A stretch of 64,000 nt of DNA from Ornithodoros turicata (Eukaryota > Arthropoda > Arachnida > Ixodida > Argasidae), in assembly GCF_037126465.1 (NCBI RefSeq), contig NC_088203.1, positions 86,676,668-86,740,667 on the forward strand, read 5' to 3'. The notes below the pieces were generated by a model that made no database searches, was not told where the DNA came from, and was given only the letters and a program-made list of their open reading frames with translations. The translations under genes and the position numbers were made by a program. This document shows, one piece after another, positions 62,809 through 64,000 of the stretch (position 1 is its first letter; every line of letters begins with the position of its first letter).

Positions 62809-63238
62809 ACGGAGACCTCGGAAGAGCGATCAAACAGCCTGCATCCAGTGCTCGTTTTGGGCAAAAAAACGCTTCATAATTGTCAACTAAATATACAGAA
62901 TGGACGCCTATTTATTCCTTGATAAAGAATCACTCACCTCACACAGAACTCACAGAACTCAGAACTCACCTGTACAAATTTAGGCCCTGTATTCTTGCCA
63001 GTACGTACGACTGTAATTGCAAGAAGTTGCCATGATCGCTGCGGCGACTCTTGTGGGTACAGTAAGATGGCGGCCGGTGTCTTCACGCTCGCGCTCCCTA
63101 TCCGTGATCAAGCTCTTTACAATCGAGATCAGTGCTTTATACAGTGCGTGTCACGCTCTCCGTTCCCAACATCTTTCTCTTTGCCTGTGCTTGCGCGTGC
63201 GCTTTGAAGCATCTCAAAATGTCTGCAATGTGTTGCGT

Positions 63239-63276
63239 CTAGAGTCACTAAATTTAAACTTATTTAGTGACTCTAG
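63239..63276. mobile_element. 38-bp perfect palindrome with 6-bp direct repeats
   Basis: CTAGAGTCACTAAAT, an 8-base loop, then ATTTAGTGACTCTAG. TTGCGT occurs immediately on each side (63,233-63,238 and 63,277-63,282). It looks like a minimal fold-back insertion. Confidence 0.7.
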
Positions 63277-63282
63277 TTGCGT

Positions 63283-64000
63283 CGAACTGTACGGGCGTCG
63301 CCATGATAGTTGGCATGAAAACATGGCGCGTTATGAAGTGGCTTTTTGGGGCGTATCACATGTTGTGTGCTTCCACAGGAGCAGGCTATACCATTCAAAA
63401 CAAATTTTATCCCGCTATATCCTCAAAAAATAAAAAATAAAAAACGCGAGCTACGCCCACGTGGTGTTAATTTGTCATCAGTGCCATCATATGTCATCAT
63501 TGTCATCGTCGTCTTCTCATAATGTCGTCTCTCGCCGCCAGGGGCGACGCGTACATGGAAAAGGTCCATTGTGCGAAGCTGTTGCTAACTTGTATCGGAA
63601 GGCCCGAGTGTGTCGATTGCTTCTATATTGTATGCTCTGGACTTACCGACCTTATTCGATGATGGATTGAACCCGGAGCTCCCGCGGCTGACATGGGTCG
63701 CGATTTCGCCGTACGCACGAAAGCGGCAAAAATCCCCATAAACTGATAAAAACGAACATCCCGAAGCAATCTTCGCTTTCCAGCCGCTGTGAATTGATTC
63801 TGATGGAATCCTATTGGCAGGGACAGGTACGGTGCCAAACTTCGAACATAAAATTACGCCGAAGCGAACGAACTTGAAGGACATACGTGAGGTACCCGTA
63901 AGACCCAAGCGCTGGATTGCTTCGGGCGTGGAAGACTCCAGGCCATTGATTACGAATTGGTTAGAAGATTAGACAATAAAATATGTGATCTGAACGGAAA
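63283..64000. other. Intergenic; no supported gene
   Basis: A (CATCAT/GTCATC)-type run lies at 63,476-63,515. No recognised coding to the window end. Confidence 0.4.

Overview
This is eukaryotic genomic DNA. It has spliced genes with canonical introns, dense non-LTR retrotransposons, fold-back MITEs, tRNA-derived SINEs and microsatellites, and no compact operon-like coding. The repeat types (short SINE-like modules with 'TAGCTCAGTTGG' A boxes, 'ACACTCTTA' and 'CCCAAGCAGCACA' fold-back MITEs, RNase H-bearing LINEs) suggest a chelicerate, most likely a tick; that assignment rests on my recollection of such repeats, not on a search. I found no convincing conserved host gene. Almost everything recognisable is mobile DNA, much of it nested.

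Layout. 1-5 kb: a 5'-truncated RNase H LINE (element A) inserted antisense into an older LINE fragment. 5.9-11.7 kb: fold-back and short-TIR elements, SINE pieces and a minisatellite. 11.77-17.58 kb: an apparently complete two-gene DNA transposon with matching TIRs. A SWIM + YqaJ-nuclease gene on the plus strand converges on a three-exon THAP-coiled coil-DDE transposase gene on the minus strand, and palindromes lie between the two stop codons. This combination fits the ISL2EU type. 17.6-30.2 kb: MITEs, a (TG)n-tailed LINE remnant, a short LINE copy with clean target-site duplications (element B), an 18-bp array, and microsatellites. 30.39-34.99 kb: a near-identical 2.3-kb tandem duplication, each unit carrying a fold-back insertion with a hammerhead-like CTGANGA...GAAA motif. 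37.8-47.7 kb: an old RNase H LINE (element C, minus strand) split by a full-length two-ORF L1/Tx1-like LINE (element E, 40,368-45,290) with an 11-bp target-site duplication. 48.5-54.3 kb: nested minus-strand LINE remnants, including element D. 54.5-64 kb: SINEs, a LINE remnant with an internal 364-bp duplication (G), and small fold-back insertions.

Two points stand out. First, one LINE family (A, B, C, D) shares a conserved 3'-UTR block and ends in a run of C rather than poly(A); three copies have target-site duplications placing the C-run at the true 3' end. Second, the two-gene transposon looks structurally intact: splice phases agree across all three transposase exons, DDE and YqaJ catalytic residues are present, and both TIRs are in place. 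It is the best candidate for a functional system in the window.
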